Source: an uncultured beta proteobacterium
Lineage (GTDB): Bacteria; Pseudomonadota; Gammaproteobacteria; Burkholderiales; SG8-39
DNA: 47,662 bases
Direction: 5' to 3'
Assembly (NCBI GenBank): GCA_903859155.1
Contig: CAIOLO010000023.1
Location: forward strand, 1-47,662
A program made the position numbers and the translations under genes. Positions 17,025 through 26,667 of this stretch are shown here, piece by piece (within the stretch, counting starts at the first letter, position 1; every line of letters begins with the position of its first letter). The notes under the pieces were generated by a model. The model saw only the letters and a list, made by a program, of their open reading frames with translations. It was not told where the DNA came from and searched no databases.

Positions 17025-18167
17025 GTGAAGCTGGCCGTCGTCCGGCAGAGATATGACCCGCAAGGCGGGGCGGAACGGTTTGTTTCGCGCGCTGCCGCTG
17101 CTTTACAGGCGCATGGCACGCAAACCACGATCATCTCCAGGGAATGGGTGGGCGAGACCGGTGAAACCCACTGGCAGCGTTGTGATCCATTTTATCTGGG
17201 GCGCATTTGGAGGGATCGGAGTTTCGCACGCGCGGCCTGCGCGGCAATCGCGAAGGGTGATTTTGACCTAGTCCAGGCGCATGAAAGAATTCCCTGTTGC
17301 GATATCTACCGTGCTGGCGATGGCGTGCACGCCCAATGGCTGCGCTACCGCGCTGGCACAATCGGCCCTTTGCAGCGGTTTTGGCTGACCTGCAGCCCGT
17401 TTCATCGGCATCTTCTGGCTGCGGAGCGTCGCTTGTTTTGCAGTAATCGCTTGCGTGCGATTATCTGCAATTCGCAAATGGTGCGAGATGAAATCATCCG
17501 CTGGTTCCCAGCGGTTGCGGACCGCCTGCATGTCATATACAACGGGGTGGATCTGGAGCACTATCACCCATCCCTCGCAAGTGAACATCGCAGCGCGATG
17601 CGTACCCAGCTGGGAATCCCGCAGACGGCCAAGACCTTGCTTTTCGTGGGGGCGGGGTTTGAGCGCAAGGGGGTAAAAGTACTGCTCGACAGTTTCAAAC
17701 TGATGTGCAACGAGCCCGTTTTCCTTGTGGTGGTGGGCAGGGATCGCCATGCGCGGCGCTTTGAAGCGTATGCCCGCTCATTGGGGCTTGCCGATAGGAT
17801 TCGCTGGGCAGGACCGCAGCGAGAGGCAGCTCCCTGGTATGGACTTGCCGATGCCTTCGTTCTGCCAACGCTCTACGATCCATTTCCCAATGCGGCGCTC
17901 GAGGCTTTGGCAAGCGGTCTTCCGGTGGTCACTTCAACGCACTGCGGAACGGCAGAGATCATTCGTGAAGGGTGGAATGGTTACGTTTGTACGGACCCCG
18001 GTGACGCAGCAGAGCTCGCGGGAAACCTGCGCAAGGCGCTCGCCAGGGCCGTGGATATGCGGGCCAATGCACGCAGCAGCGCAGAAGCTCTGGGGATGCC
18101 CAAAATGGTGCGGGCGTTGACAGGACTCTATGCGCGTTTGCTGGAATCTGCCCAGAGAGCACCTTGA
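17025..18167 (+). CDS. Glycosyltransferase family 4, WaaG-like (LPS core)
   Basis: The protein has 380 residues and a GT-B fold. The N-terminal domain begins MKLAVVRQRYDPQGGAERFV, and the nucleotide-sugar-binding C-terminal domain carries ERKGVKVLLDSF and the EX7E-type region NAALEALASGLPVV. The segment CDIYRAGDGVHAQWL is typical of WaaG-type LPS core glucosyltransferases of betaproteobacteria. The start is a GTG at 17025: the ATG at 16992 in another frame ends after 12 codons. It lies 31 bases after waaQ, as expected for a core-synthesis operon. Confidence 0.88.
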   Translation: MKLAVVRQRYDPQGGAERFVSRAAAALQAHGTQTTIISREWVGETGETHWQRCDPFYLGRIWRDRSFARAACAAIAKGDFDLVQAHERIPCCDIYRAGDGVHAQWLRYRAGTIGPLQRFWLTCSPFHRHLLAAERRLFCSNRLRAIICNSQMVRDEIIRWFPAVADRLHVIYNGVDLEHYHPSLASEHRSAMRTQLGIPQTAKTLLFVGAGFERKGVKVLLDSFKLMCNEPVFLVVVGRDRHARRFEAYARSLGLADRIRWAGPQREAAPWYGLADAFVLPTLYDPFPNAALEALASGLPVVTSTHCGTAEIIREGWNGYVCTDPGDAAELAGNLRKALARAVDMRANARSSAEALGMPKMVRALTGLYARLLESAQRAP

Positions 18168-18234
18168 TCTTTCACCTCTGCGGCTACAGACATCGCAGCG
18201 TGGTGTTTTTCTAAGGAGTCATGCCAAATATGGC

Positions 18235-18240
18235 TATAAT
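18235..18240 (+). promoter_or_regulatory. Possible sigma70 -10 element upstream of msbA
   Basis: TATAAT lies 27 bases before the msbA start, in the ~100-base gap after the WaaG-like gene. No good -35 hexamer (TTGACA) sits at the right distance, so the site is tentative; it could give msbA an internal promoter. Confidence 0.3.
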
Positions 18241-18266
18241 TCAGCCCTTTCCAAGAGGGTGATCCG

Positions 18267-20069
18267 GTGTCCGTCCGTTCCAGCCGGGACCTTTACTTTC
18301 GATTGCTCGGATACGTCCGCCCCTATTGGCGTGTTTTTGGAATCGCTATTCTGGGGATGATGCTGACGGCGGCGACTGAACCGCTTTTTCCAGCATTGAT
18401 CAAGCCGTTGTTGGATGGCAGCTTCGTTGCCAGGGATCCTTTTTATTCATTTTGGATACCACTCGCGCTAGTGGGTATTTTCGTCCTGCGCGGCGTTCTA
18501 AGCTTTCTCAGCTCGTATTCCATGGCTTGGGTATCCAACAAGATTGTGCTCGACCTGAGGAACGAAATGTTTGGGCGCATGCTGCATTTGCCGACCAAAT
18601 TCTTCGACAGCCAATCGTCAGGGGCATTGATTTCCAAGGTCGCATACGATGTCAATGGCGTCACATCTGCGGCAACCGGGGTTTTGGCGGTAGTCGTGGA
18701 GGACTCGCTTAAAGTCATTTTTCTACTGACTTACCTGCTTTACCTCAATTGGCAACTAACCCTGATTGCGTTGGCGATCGTTCCGGGCATCGCCTTGGCG
18801 ATCAGGCTTTTCTCCAAGCGTTTGCGGACCATGAGCGAGGAGTCTCTAAAGTCCATGGGCCGGATTACGCACTGTCTTCAGGAGGCAGTCGAGTGCCACA
18901 AGGTTGTCAAGATTTTTGGTGGGCAGCAATATGAAATGAGGCGCTTCGACCGCGCTCTTCAGGAATTGCGTGGCTACAGCATGCGCCAGACGGTGGCGGC
19001 GGCAGGGACAGTGCCGATCGTGCAGTTGTTCGCAGCGATTGCATTGGCGATTATTATCAGTATTGCCGTCCAGCAGTCTGCGGCCAATCAATTGACGGTT
19101 GGTGATTTCATGTCATTCATAACCGCAATGTTGATGTTGCTTGCTCCCATGAAGCATCTTGCCGACGTCAACGCGCCCTTGCAACGTGGATTGGCTTCAG
19201 CGGCGAGCGTTTTCGAGCTCGTCGACGAAGTGCCCGAAACGGACCAAGGTCGGCAAACCCTGGGTCGGGTCAATGGCGCACTGTGCTTTGAGAATGTATC
19301 GTTCACCTTTCCAGGGGCGAAGCGCCCCGCTCTGGATCGGGTAAGCATCACTATAAATCCTGGAGAGACTGTCGCGCTTGTTGGGCCCTCAGGGGGAGGG
19401 AAAACCACTTTAGTAAATCTTTTGCCTCGGTTTTATTCGCCGACGATGGGGCGGGTAACGCTCGATGGCGCTGATTTGTGCGACATAACACTGGAGTCAC
19501 TGCGTGCCAATATTGCTTTGGTGAGCCAGGACGTTGCATTATTTAATGACACCGTCGAGGCGAATATTGCATATGGTGCTCTTGGCAAGGTGTCGAGGGC
19601 ACAGGTCGAAGCCGCGGCGGCGGACGCACATGCTCTGGATTTTATACGCGAGATGCCGCAAGGATTCGATACGCAGGTTGGTGAGAATGGCGTGCGCCTC
19701 TCCGGTGGTCAGCGGCAGCGTATCGCTATTGCGAGAGCATTGTTGAAAAATGCCCCTCTATTGCTTCTCGACGAGGCAACCTCTGCGCTGGACAGCGAGT
19801 CTGAACGCCATGTTCAAGAGGCGTTGGCTGCGTTGATGCGAGGCCGCACCACCGTGGTCATCGCCCATCGCTTGTCTACGATTGAACACGCGGACAGGAT
19901 CGTGGTACTGCAGCGCGGGGCAATCGTGGAGACGGGTTCGCATCAAGAGCTGTTTGAGCGTGACGGACTTTACGCGCGCCTATACCGCATTCAGTTCTCC
20001 CTTGATGATGATGATGCGCGCGATAGTGTTGCGCCAGGCCAGCTTTCCCAGGTGGGTTCCATGGCATGA
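18267..20069 (+). CDS. msbA: Lipid A export ABC transporter MsbA
   Basis: This inner-membrane half-transporter of 600 residues flips lipid A-core to the periplasmic face. Six transmembrane helices fill roughly residues 1-320. The ATPase domain has Walker A GPSGGGKT, the Q-loop LVSQDVALF, signature LSGGQRQR, Walker B LLLLDEATSALD and the H-loop VIAHRLST. The start is GTG at 18267. A 4-base overlap (ATGA) couples it to the next glycosyltransferase. PglK-type O-antigen flippases share this fold, so a role in O-unit export cannot be excluded, but the sequence reads as standard MsbA. Confidence 0.93.
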   Translation: MSVRSSRDLYFRLLGYVRPYWRVFGIAILGMMLTAATEPLFPALIKPLLDGSFVARDPFYSFWIPLALVGIFVLRGVLSFLSSYSMAWVSNKIVLDLRNEMFGRMLHLPTKFFDSQSSGALISKVAYDVNGVTSAATGVLAVVVEDSLKVIFLLTYLLYLNWQLTLIALAIVPGIALAIRLFSKRLRTMSEESLKSMGRITHCLQEAVECHKVVKIFGGQQYEMRRFDRALQELRGYSMRQTVAAAGTVPIVQLFAAIALAIIISIAVQQSAANQLTVGDFMSFITAMLMLLAPMKHLADVNAPLQRGLASAASVFELVDEVPETDQGRQTLGRVNGALCFENVSFTFPGAKRPALDRVSITINPGETVALVGPSGGGKTTLVNLLPRFYSPTMGRVTLDGADLCDITLESLRANIALVSQDVALFNDTVEANIAYGALGKVSRAQVEAAAADAHALDFIREMPQGFDTQVGENGVRLSGGQRQRIAIARALLKNAPLLLLDEATSALDSESERHVQEALAALMRGRTTVVIAHRLSTIEHADRIVVLQRGAIVETGSHQELFERDGLYARLYRIQFSLDDDDARDSVAPGQLSQVGSMA

Positions 20070-21169
20070 CCAGATTCGAGATCTTGCATACCGAATCTTC
20101 ATGCGGTTGGGGCGGACAGGAACTGCGCATTATTGACGAGTCCGAGGGGTTTCTCGATAGAGGGCATGGGGTAACTATCGCCGCGTCACCAGAGTCGAGG
20201 ATATTTGTTGAAGCAAGCAAGCGCTCGGTGCCGGTGGTGGCGTTGCCCATCGCGCGCCGTTCTATCTCGGGCTTGCATGCCATTCACGCCTATCTGGCGT
20301 CTCGACCAGTTGATATCATCAACACCCACAGTTCCACAGACAGTTGGCTTGTGGCACTTTCAACCCGATTGCTCAGGGCGCCGCCAAAGCTGGTGCGAAC
20401 CAGGCACGTTTCAGCGACGATTCCGGGGAATTGGCCAAGCCAATGGTTGTATCGCAGTGCGGTCTCACATGTCGTTACCACGGGTGCCGCATTGCGATCG
20501 CAGGTCATCAGGGAAACGGGGCTTGCAGAAGCAAGGGTCACATCGGTGCCCTCGGGCATTGATCTGGAACGGTTTTTTCCGGGTGACCGCGCCGCCGCTC
20601 GGGCTCTTCTGGGTGTTTCTCCCGACGTTTTCCTGATTGGAATAGTGGCCACCTTGCGGAGCTGGAAGGGACATCGGTATCTGGTCGAGGCATTCGCAGC
20701 GCTCCGCGATGCCCGTTTGCGCCTCGCCATCGTCGGTGATGGTCCTGGCGCGGAGAACCTGCGGCTGCAGATTGCGGAGCTAGGTATTTCGGATAGGGTG
20801 CTGATGCCAGGTAATCAGGCTGACGTGGTGCCCTGGTTGCGCTCGATGGATATATTTGTTTTGCCGTCCTATGCAAACGAGGGGGTGCCACAATCGATTA
20901 TGCAGGCACAGGCCTGTGGAATTCCGCTGATCAGTACCGCAGTGGGATCCATTGGCGAGATAGTTGCGCATAATGAGACGGGGCTGCTAGTCACACCCAG
21001 GGATGGTGATTCTCTTAGGGCAGCGATTACGCAGTTAAAGGAAGATGCCGAATTGCGCGCCCGGCTGAGTGCGGCAGCGCTCGATCAGGCAAGGGCGCGA
21101 TATGCCGCCGCAAATATGATCGATCGCATGCACGAAGTGTTCCTTGGCGTCATGGCTCGCGGTAACTGA
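20066..21169 (+). CDS. Glycosyltransferase family 4
   Basis: This GT-B glycosyltransferase has 367 residues. It begins FEILHTESSCGWGGQELR, a glycine-rich loop common at the start of GT4 acceptor domains. The C-terminal donor domain has ATLRSWKGHRYLVEAFA, PSYANEGVPQSIMQAQACG and TAVGSIGEIV. It starts within the last codons of msbA (ATGA overlap) and its stop overlaps the next start by one base, so it belongs to the same transcript. The donor and acceptor sugars cannot be read from sequence. Confidence 0.88.
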   Translation: MTRFEILHTESSCGWGGQELRIIDESEGFLDRGHGVTIAASPESRIFVEASKRSVPVVALPIARRSISGLHAIHAYLASRPVDIINTHSSTDSWLVALSTRLLRAPPKLVRTRHVSATIPGNWPSQWLYRSAVSHVVTTGAALRSQVIRETGLAEARVTSVPSGIDLERFFPGDRAAARALLGVSPDVFLIGIVATLRSWKGHRYLVEAFAALRDARLRLAIVGDGPGAENLRLQIAELGISDRVLMPGNQADVVPWLRSMDIFVLPSYANEGVPQSIMQAQACGIPLISTAVGSIGEIVAHNETGLLVTPRDGDSLRAAITQLKEDAELRARLSAAALDQARARYAAANMIDRMHEVFLGVMARGN

Positions 21170-22287
21170 TGAACCTTCCATTTCTTGATACGCTGCTTTA
21201 TGGCTTTGTTGCCATACGCTCCAAAAGACCCGTCGCAACATTTCATTCCTCTGAGTTGCCTGCGATTCGACGTGTTTTGTTGTTGCTTACGACCGGACTT
21301 GGTGATGCCGTTTTGTCAACGCCGATTTTTCCGGCACTTCGCGCGGCATTGCCGAAGGCTGATCTTCGTTTGTTTTGTCGATCTGCCTGGGCGCCGCTGT
21401 TCACAGCAGACCCGAATCTAAACGAGGTGATTCCGTATTACGGGAAGTACCGTAAGTTTTTGCCGACGATTGGGCGACTTCGTGCATTCGCACCCGATCT
21501 GTCGGTAATCCTTCATGGCAACGATCCCGATATTGTCCCGCTTGCCTATCTTGCCGGCAGCAGATACGTTATACGCGTGCCGACCCGAGGAACTCGTTTC
21601 GAGTTTTTGCTGGCTAATCGCGAACGGAAGCAGGACGCATCCATCTTGCCAGGCATTCATTACGTCGAAAATCGCTTGCGGGTACTGGAGACCCTCGGAG
21701 TGGCCGCCGTAGGTGCTGCGCCCCAAATCTACCTTGATCCGCGAACAAGGGTCGCTGCCGCAGACAAACTCGCCGCACGATTGAGGGGGGCTCCCTATTG
21801 GGTGATGCATGGAAATGCCGCCGATCCCTACAAGATCTGGCCCGGCGAGCGGGTACGAGAACTCCTTATTGCAGCTCGGCGGGCGTATCCCCGGCATGTG
21901 GCAGTCCTCACAGGTGCGCCAGGCGAGAAGGCTGCACTAAACGAGATTGCGCGTGACCTTGAAGGTGTGTATGTCCTGGCAGGTGAATTCGATATTGCGG
22001 GCACCGCCGGAGTGCTTGCTGGTGCCGACTGCGTTATTGCACCCGACACGGGCATCCTTCACCTGGCAGCGGCTTTAGACCGACCCGTAGTGGGTCTGTA
22101 CGCGCCCACCTTCGCGAATCTGGTAGGCCCTCGGGCGCTAAGCGCGACAGCTACCATCATTCAGAAGCCGCAGACCTGCGATCCTTGCGTCGAGAAGAAA
22201 TGTCCGTTTGCTCCCCGAAATTGCATGGATCAGATCAAACCGGCGGAGGTTCTCGCGGCAATATCCAGGCAGCTGGGCGCCGCATGA
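21169..22287 (+). CDS. Glycosyltransferase family 9 (heptosyltransferase-like)
   Basis: The protein has 372 residues. An N-terminal helix region (MNLPFLDTLLYGFVAIRSKR) precedes the GT9 core LLLLTTGLGDAVLSTPIFPA. The C-terminal signature is VIAPDTGILHLAAALDRPVV, followed by a cysteine cluster (CDPCVEKKCPFAPRNC) seen in several heptosyltransferases. The donor is probably ADP-heptose or a related sugar. Its start overlaps the preceding stop (TGATG), and its stop overlaps the next gene by ATGA. Confidence 0.88.
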   Translation: MNLPFLDTLLYGFVAIRSKRPVATFHSSELPAIRRVLLLLTTGLGDAVLSTPIFPALRAALPKADLRLFCRSAWAPLFTADPNLNEVIPYYGKYRKFLPTIGRLRAFAPDLSVILHGNDPDIVPLAYLAGSRYVIRVPTRGTRFEFLLANRERKQDASILPGIHYVENRLRVLETLGVAAVGAAPQIYLDPRTRVAAADKLAARLRGAPYWVMHGNAADPYKIWPGERVRELLIAARRAYPRHVAVLTGAPGEKAALNEIARDLEGVYVLAGEFDIAGTAGVLAGADCVIAPDTGILHLAAALDRPVVGLYAPTFANLVGPRALSATATIIQKPQTCDPCVEKKCPFAPRNCMDQIKPAEVLAAISRQLGAA

Positions 22288-23486
22288 GGCATACGGTTGC
22301 CCATCTGCTGCCCGATCACAACCCATTTCCGCCGGTGTATCCGGCCGGTACCGAATTGCGCGTTGAGCAGGTGGCGCGCCGCCAGCAACGCTATCGCCCG
22401 GTTGTCATTTGTCGCGCCTTTTCCGGGCAGATAGAAAGGGAAACGCTCGAGGCAATGACCGTACGGCGGGTGCGCATTGGCAGGATCTACAGGCGCTTGT
22501 TCCAGAAAATTACACGACTTGATCCGCTTTCCTACCCCGAGCGTATGTGGCGCATCACGCGGGACGAGGGCGCGTCCATCGTACACATCCACAACGAACC
22601 TAAGCTGCTTGCCGCGTTGTACTCGAAGATACTTCGTTCTAGGTTGCCAACAGTGGTTCACGTGGCGAATGAAAAGCCCTTACCGCGGCATGCGATTGAC
22701 GCGGTAACTCACTGGGTTGCCTGTAGCCGTTACATGGCGCAATGGTTATCGGATGCGAATGGCATCGCTCCCGAGCGCATTGCCGTGATTTGCACCGGGG
22801 TAGATGTCGCGCGCTGCCAACCCTTGTGGGAATTTCCGCCCGCGGCGCGTTATGCGCTGCGCCAACGATATGGCGTGGACGATCCGCATGCCTTGGTGCT
22901 CCTTTTCGCCGGACGCTTGGTGAAGGAAAAGGGCGTACACGAATTGCTCGACGCGTTTTCGCGATTGCGTTCCATACACGGCGAGGGTGTACGACTGCTG
23001 ATTGCTGGCAATGTGCGCGACAGCGATGACCCGCGCAACGAAAAGGCGGTATACGGTCATGCGGTTGCGGCGCGGATTGCAAATATGCCTGGTGTGCGCT
23101 GGGTGGGAAGCTTGCATCCGGCTCAGATGCATGAATTCCTGCTTGCCGGCGATGTGTTTGTCCTGCCGTCTTTGTGGTCCGACCCATTTCCGACAGTGAT
23201 GCTGGAGGCTGCCGCAGCCGGCCTACCCATCGTCGCTGCCGCGCGAGGTGGCATTACCGAATTTCTAGAAGACTGTCCGGCATTCGAGTTTGTTACCGAT
23301 CCGGCCGATTCTGCCCAACTCGCCAACGCAATCGGCGGCTACTTGGTCAACCCACTACGGCGTGATATTGCAGGTCGCTGGCTACGCGCAAAAATAGAGC
23401 GCGGTTTTGACTGGTCCAGGGTATGCAAGGATTTCGAGGATTTGTACGACCTGCTGTTGGATCGCCGTGTTGGTGCGGTTGCATGA
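22284..23486 (+). CDS. Glycosyltransferase family 4
   Basis: The protein has about 400 residues and starts at the ATG at 22284 (MRHTVAHLLPDHNPFPPVYP), which overlaps the previous stop by 4 bases. The frame is open upstream to 22185, but that lies inside the GT9 gene. The N-terminal half contains SIVHIHNEPKLLAALYSKIL; the donor half has LLFAGRLVKEKGVHELLDAF and SLWSDPFPTVMLEAAAAGLP with an EX7E-like pair. It probably adds one sugar to the LPS core or O-unit. Confidence 0.88.
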   Translation: MRHTVAHLLPDHNPFPPVYPAGTELRVEQVARRQQRYRPVVICRAFSGQIERETLEAMTVRRVRIGRIYRRLFQKITRLDPLSYPERMWRITRDEGASIVHIHNEPKLLAALYSKILRSRLPTVVHVANEKPLPRHAIDAVTHWVACSRYMAQWLSDANGIAPERIAVICTGVDVARCQPLWEFPPAARYALRQRYGVDDPHALVLLFAGRLVKEKGVHELLDAFSRLRSIHGEGVRLLIAGNVRDSDDPRNEKAVYGHAVAARIANMPGVRWVGSLHPAQMHEFLLAGDVFVLPSLWSDPFPTVMLEAAAAGLPIVAAARGGITEFLEDCPAFEFVTDPADSAQLANAIGGYLVNPLRRDIAGRWLRAKIERGFDWSRVCKDFEDLYDLLLDRRVGAVA

Positions 23487-23533
23487 ATCGGCTGGAACTC
23501 CTTCCGCAGCGTGGACGGCCTGAAGCGGTATGA
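23483..23533 (+). CDS. 16-codon translationally coupled linker ORF
   Basis: ATG at 23483 overlaps the stop of the upstream glycosyltransferase (ATGA), and its own TGA overlaps the ATG of the next one at 23530 (again ATGA). The peptide would be MNRLELLPQRGRPEAV. It exactly fills the gap, so it may serve to keep ribosomes coupled across it. It could also be chance; the peptide itself has no recognisable function. Confidence 0.35.
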   Translation: MNRLELLPQRGRPEAV

Positions 23534-24648
23534 AGATCTGCATGTACAACGTCACCAGTTGCTACGTCACGGGCGGTTTGGAAACCTATTACTGGGAAAT
23601 GGGCCGGGCGCTTGCGCGACGCGGACATGATGTCACCCTGGTTGCCGGTGCTCGGGGTGCTGCCTGGCACGACGAGGTGCGACTGGTGCAGTTTCCCTTC
23701 CGTGTCGAGCAGGAATGGCCTAACTTCGGGCATCGTTTCCAACGGCTTATGGAGCGCCTGTCCTTCGCGCGTTACACCTTGGATCACCTGACATCCGCTG
23801 CTTACGATGCGGTCGTGATTTGCAAGCCGTTTGATTTCCCGGTTATGTGGTGGGCGCGAAGGCGTGGAATGAAGGCGGCTATTTTGTTTCATACTGGGGG
23901 TACGGATTTTTTCTTTGGCGACCGCTGGTTCGTCGGTGCGGTGGATCACCTGATCGGGGTCAGTCGCTATACGGCGCGGCAGCAGGAAGTGCGCTATGGC
24001 CGCGGGGTTTCCATTGTGCACAACGGTGTGGATACCGCGTGTTTCCGGCCGATGGCGCGGGATCTTAAGCGCCGCGCCGGGTGGGGCTTTCCGGCGGACG
24101 CCCGGATTCTGGTGAGCGTGGGCCGACTGGTTGGTTGGAAGGGTTTGCGTATCATCATTTCCGTACTGCCGCGCCTGGCACCGGATGTTTGCTACTTGGT
24201 GGTCGGTGTCGGGCCGGAAGGCGCGGTCTTACGCGCGCAGGCCGAGAGTCTCGGGGTTGCCGGGCGGGTGCATTTCACCGGGCGAATCGAACATGGCGAT
24301 CTGGCGGGCGTAATAAGCGAGGCCGACCTGTACGTTCAGCCCTCGATCGGCGAGGAGGCTTTCGGCATCAGCGTGGCCGAAGCCATGGCCTGCGGTCTGC
24401 CCGTTCTTGCCTCTCGAAGTGGCGGTCTGCCCGAGGTTGTAGCCGAGGGCAAAACCGGATGGCTGGCCCCACCGGGCGATGAGCTTGCGTGGACAAACTG
24501 CTTGAACGACGCCCTGTGCGATAGCCCAAGGCTGCGGCGCATGGGCGACGCAGGGCGAAAACGGGTCGGGGAACATTTCACCTGGGCCACCACCTCCGCC
24601 CAGTTGGAGCAAATAATGGAAAGCGGACGCTCATGTGCGGCATCGTAG
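23530..24648 (+). CDS. Glycosyltransferase family 4
   Basis: The protein has 372 residues with a GT-B fold. The N-terminus is MKICMYNVTSCYVTGGLETY, with the acceptor-domain loop GGLETYYWEMG. The donor domain has SVGRLVGWKGLRIIISVLPR and the EX7E region EEAFGISVAEAMACGLPVLA. It overlaps asnB downstream by 16 bases, an unusually long overlap even in this compact operon. Confidence 0.9.
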   Translation: MKICMYNVTSCYVTGGLETYYWEMGRALARRGHDVTLVAGARGAAWHDEVRLVQFPFRVEQEWPNFGHRFQRLMERLSFARYTLDHLTSAAYDAVVICKPFDFPVMWWARRRGMKAAILFHTGGTDFFFGDRWFVGAVDHLIGVSRYTARQQEVRYGRGVSIVHNGVDTACFRPMARDLKRRAGWGFPADARILVSVGRLVGWKGLRIIISVLPRLAPDVCYLVVGVGPEGAVLRAQAESLGVAGRVHFTGRIEHGDLAGVISEADLYVQPSIGEEAFGISVAEAMACGLPVLASRSGGLPEVVAEGKTGWLAPPGDELAWTNCLNDALCDSPRLRRMGDAGRKRVGEHFTWATTSAQLEQIMESGRSCAAS

Positions 24649-26525
24649 GTGCCGTGCTCGCGCCAGGCGGAAGAGTCGACATCGAGCGCGGCCTCGCCAG
24701 CCTGCATCACCGCGGACCTGACGATCAGGGTACTTGGCGGGAGGAAAGCGCAGTGCTCGGGTTTGTGCGCCTGTCGATTATCGACCTGTCCGAGTTGGGC
24801 CACCAGCCGATGCACAGTCCGGATGGACGCTACACCATCGTATTCAACGGTGAGATCTACAATTTTCGGGAACTTCGCGAGAACCTCGAGCGTGTCGGTG
24901 AATCCTTTCGTGGCCATTCCGATACCGAAGTACTGCTGCGTCTTTTTGCGAGGGAGGGGCTCGAGAAGTGCCTGACCCGGCTGCGAGGCATGTTCGCTTT
25001 CGCCGTGTGGGATCGGCACGAAAAAACCTTGTCTATTGCCAGAGACCGCCTTGGTGTGAAACCGCTGGTCTACGCCGAAGTGCCCAACGGATTCCTGTTC
25101 GGTTCGGAGATTCAGGCACTATTCGCTCTCGATCCGGCGCTATCGCGTACGCCGGATTATCAGGCAATCGATCACTTTCTGAGCTTTCAGTATATTCCGG
25201 CGCCGATGTCCGGGTTTGCCGCGGTGAGAAAATTGCCACCTGCGCACGCCATGGTAGTGAAGAACGGGCGCATTCAGAAGGTTTTTCGCTATTGGGACAT
25301 CGACCTTACCAAGCGCAGCACCCTGTCATTTGACGAAGCCTGCGACGCGTTGCGAGAACAGGTGCTCGAAGCAACAAAGCTGCGCCTTGTCTCGGACGTG
25401 CCCCTCGGTGCCTTCCTCTCCGGAGGTATAGATTCCTCCATTACCGTGGCGGCGATGGCACACCTCGGAGCGTCTCCCCTGAAGACCTTTTCCATAGGTT
25501 TCGAGGATGAGCGCTTCAACGAACTGCCCCAGGCGAGGGATATTGCAGGCCATTTGAGCACAGACCACCACGAGATGATGGTCAGGGCCGATGCGATGAA
25601 CATAATGCCCAAGATGATCGATCACCTCGGCGAGCCGCTGGCAGACAACTCCGTGATGCCAACATTTTATGTCTCGGAGTTCGCGCGCTCCCAGGTAACG
25701 GTGGCGCTTACTGGCGACGGGGGTGATGAGGTGTTTGCTGGCTACCGGCGCTTCTATCAGATTCGCCGCGCCGAGTGGCTGGCTCGCCGCGGATTGACGC
25801 CGCTGTGGCGCGGCATGCGGCGCATGACCATCGCGCTGGAGTCAAGGCTGCGTGCCGATCGGCGCGGCAAGCGCTTCCCTGCGTCCCGCGCCGACGAAAT
25901 GCTCGGGCTGAGCGGGCTTGACGCCTATAAGCACCTGCTCGCATTTTTTCCGGATGGTGAAAAGCAGGACATGCTCATGCCTGGTTTTCGCGCCGCGATA
26001 GGGGTGTCCCGCACCACCGATTACCTTGCCGCTCATTTCGATCGGCCGGGTGATGATGTGCTGAATCGCTACCTCGCCCTCGATATGACGACCTACTTGC
26101 CCGAGGACATTCTTTTGAAAGTGGACATAGCCAGCATGTCGAACTCCCTGGAATGCCGGTCTCCTTTTCTCGATCATCGCCTGATTGAATTTGCAGCCAC
26201 TTTGCCCGGCCACTACAAACTCTCTGCGAGTGGTCGCCACAAGCACATCCTCAAGGAAGCCTTCAAGAACTGGCTGCCGGCGGGGTTCATGGACCGGCCG
26301 AAAAAGGGTTTTTCGGTGCCGCTTGCACGGTGGCTCAAGGAAGACCTGTCGTCCATGCTGCGCGATCAACTGGTGGACAAGCGCATGCTCGCACCGTGGT
26401 TTCGCCAGGACGTTACCGAGCGCTATGTCGCAGAGCATCTCTCGGGGCGCGGTTCGCACAGTACCCGATTGTGGCCGCTGCTGGTACTGGCATTATGGAT
26501 CGATCGATTCAAAGTTTCGATGTGA
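24633..26525 (+). CDS. asnB: Asparagine synthetase (glutamine-hydrolysing) AsnB-type amidotransferase
   Basis: The protein has 630 residues and two domains. The N-terminal class II glutaminase domain starts with the catalytic Cys2 (MCGIVGAVL) and has HHRGPDDQG and FNGEIYNF. The C-terminal ATP-pyrophosphatase domain carries the PP-loop FLSGGIDSS and the LTGDGGDEVFAGYRRF motif. In biochemistry it amidates aspartate. Inside O-antigen clusters AsnB homologues such as WbpS are thought to amidate uronic acid sugars, and the setting between glycosyltransferases makes that plausible here. All catalytic motifs are intact. Confidence 0.9.
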   Translation: MCGIVGAVLAPGGRVDIERGLASLHHRGPDDQGTWREESAVLGFVRLSIIDLSELGHQPMHSPDGRYTIVFNGEIYNFRELRENLERVGESFRGHSDTEVLLRLFAREGLEKCLTRLRGMFAFAVWDRHEKTLSIARDRLGVKPLVYAEVPNGFLFGSEIQALFALDPALSRTPDYQAIDHFLSFQYIPAPMSGFAAVRKLPPAHAMVVKNGRIQKVFRYWDIDLTKRSTLSFDEACDALREQVLEATKLRLVSDVPLGAFLSGGIDSSITVAAMAHLGASPLKTFSIGFEDERFNELPQARDIAGHLSTDHHEMMVRADAMNIMPKMIDHLGEPLADNSVMPTFYVSEFARSQVTVALTGDGGDEVFAGYRRFYQIRRAEWLARRGLTPLWRGMRRMTIALESRLRADRRGKRFPASRADEMLGLSGLDAYKHLLAFFPDGEKQDMLMPGFRAAIGVSRTTDYLAAHFDRPGDDVLNRYLALDMTTYLPEDILLKVDIASMSNSLECRSPFLDHRLIEFAATLPGHYKLSASGRHKHILKEAFKNWLPAGFMDRPKKGFSVPLARWLKEDLSSMLRDQLVDKRMLAPWFRQDVTERYVAEHLSGRGSHSTRLWPLLVLALWIDRFKVSM

Positions 26526-26667
26526 GGGCGGTTTGCTTATGAAGCTGCTGTGCAATCTGATTTGCCGACGTGGACTGCGTTTGGATGATGCACAAAATGG
26601 CCGGCTGCATGTTTTGTGAGCGCCTGGCAAAAAGTATCGCTTACTTCAGGGGAGCGCTCTGAGCATC

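Noticed and set aside
26539-26619. 26-codon ORF in the gap after asnB (MKLLCNLICRRGLRLDD...)
   Set aside because: No ribosome binding site and no recognisable features; the frame extends back inside asnB and is most likely a shadow.
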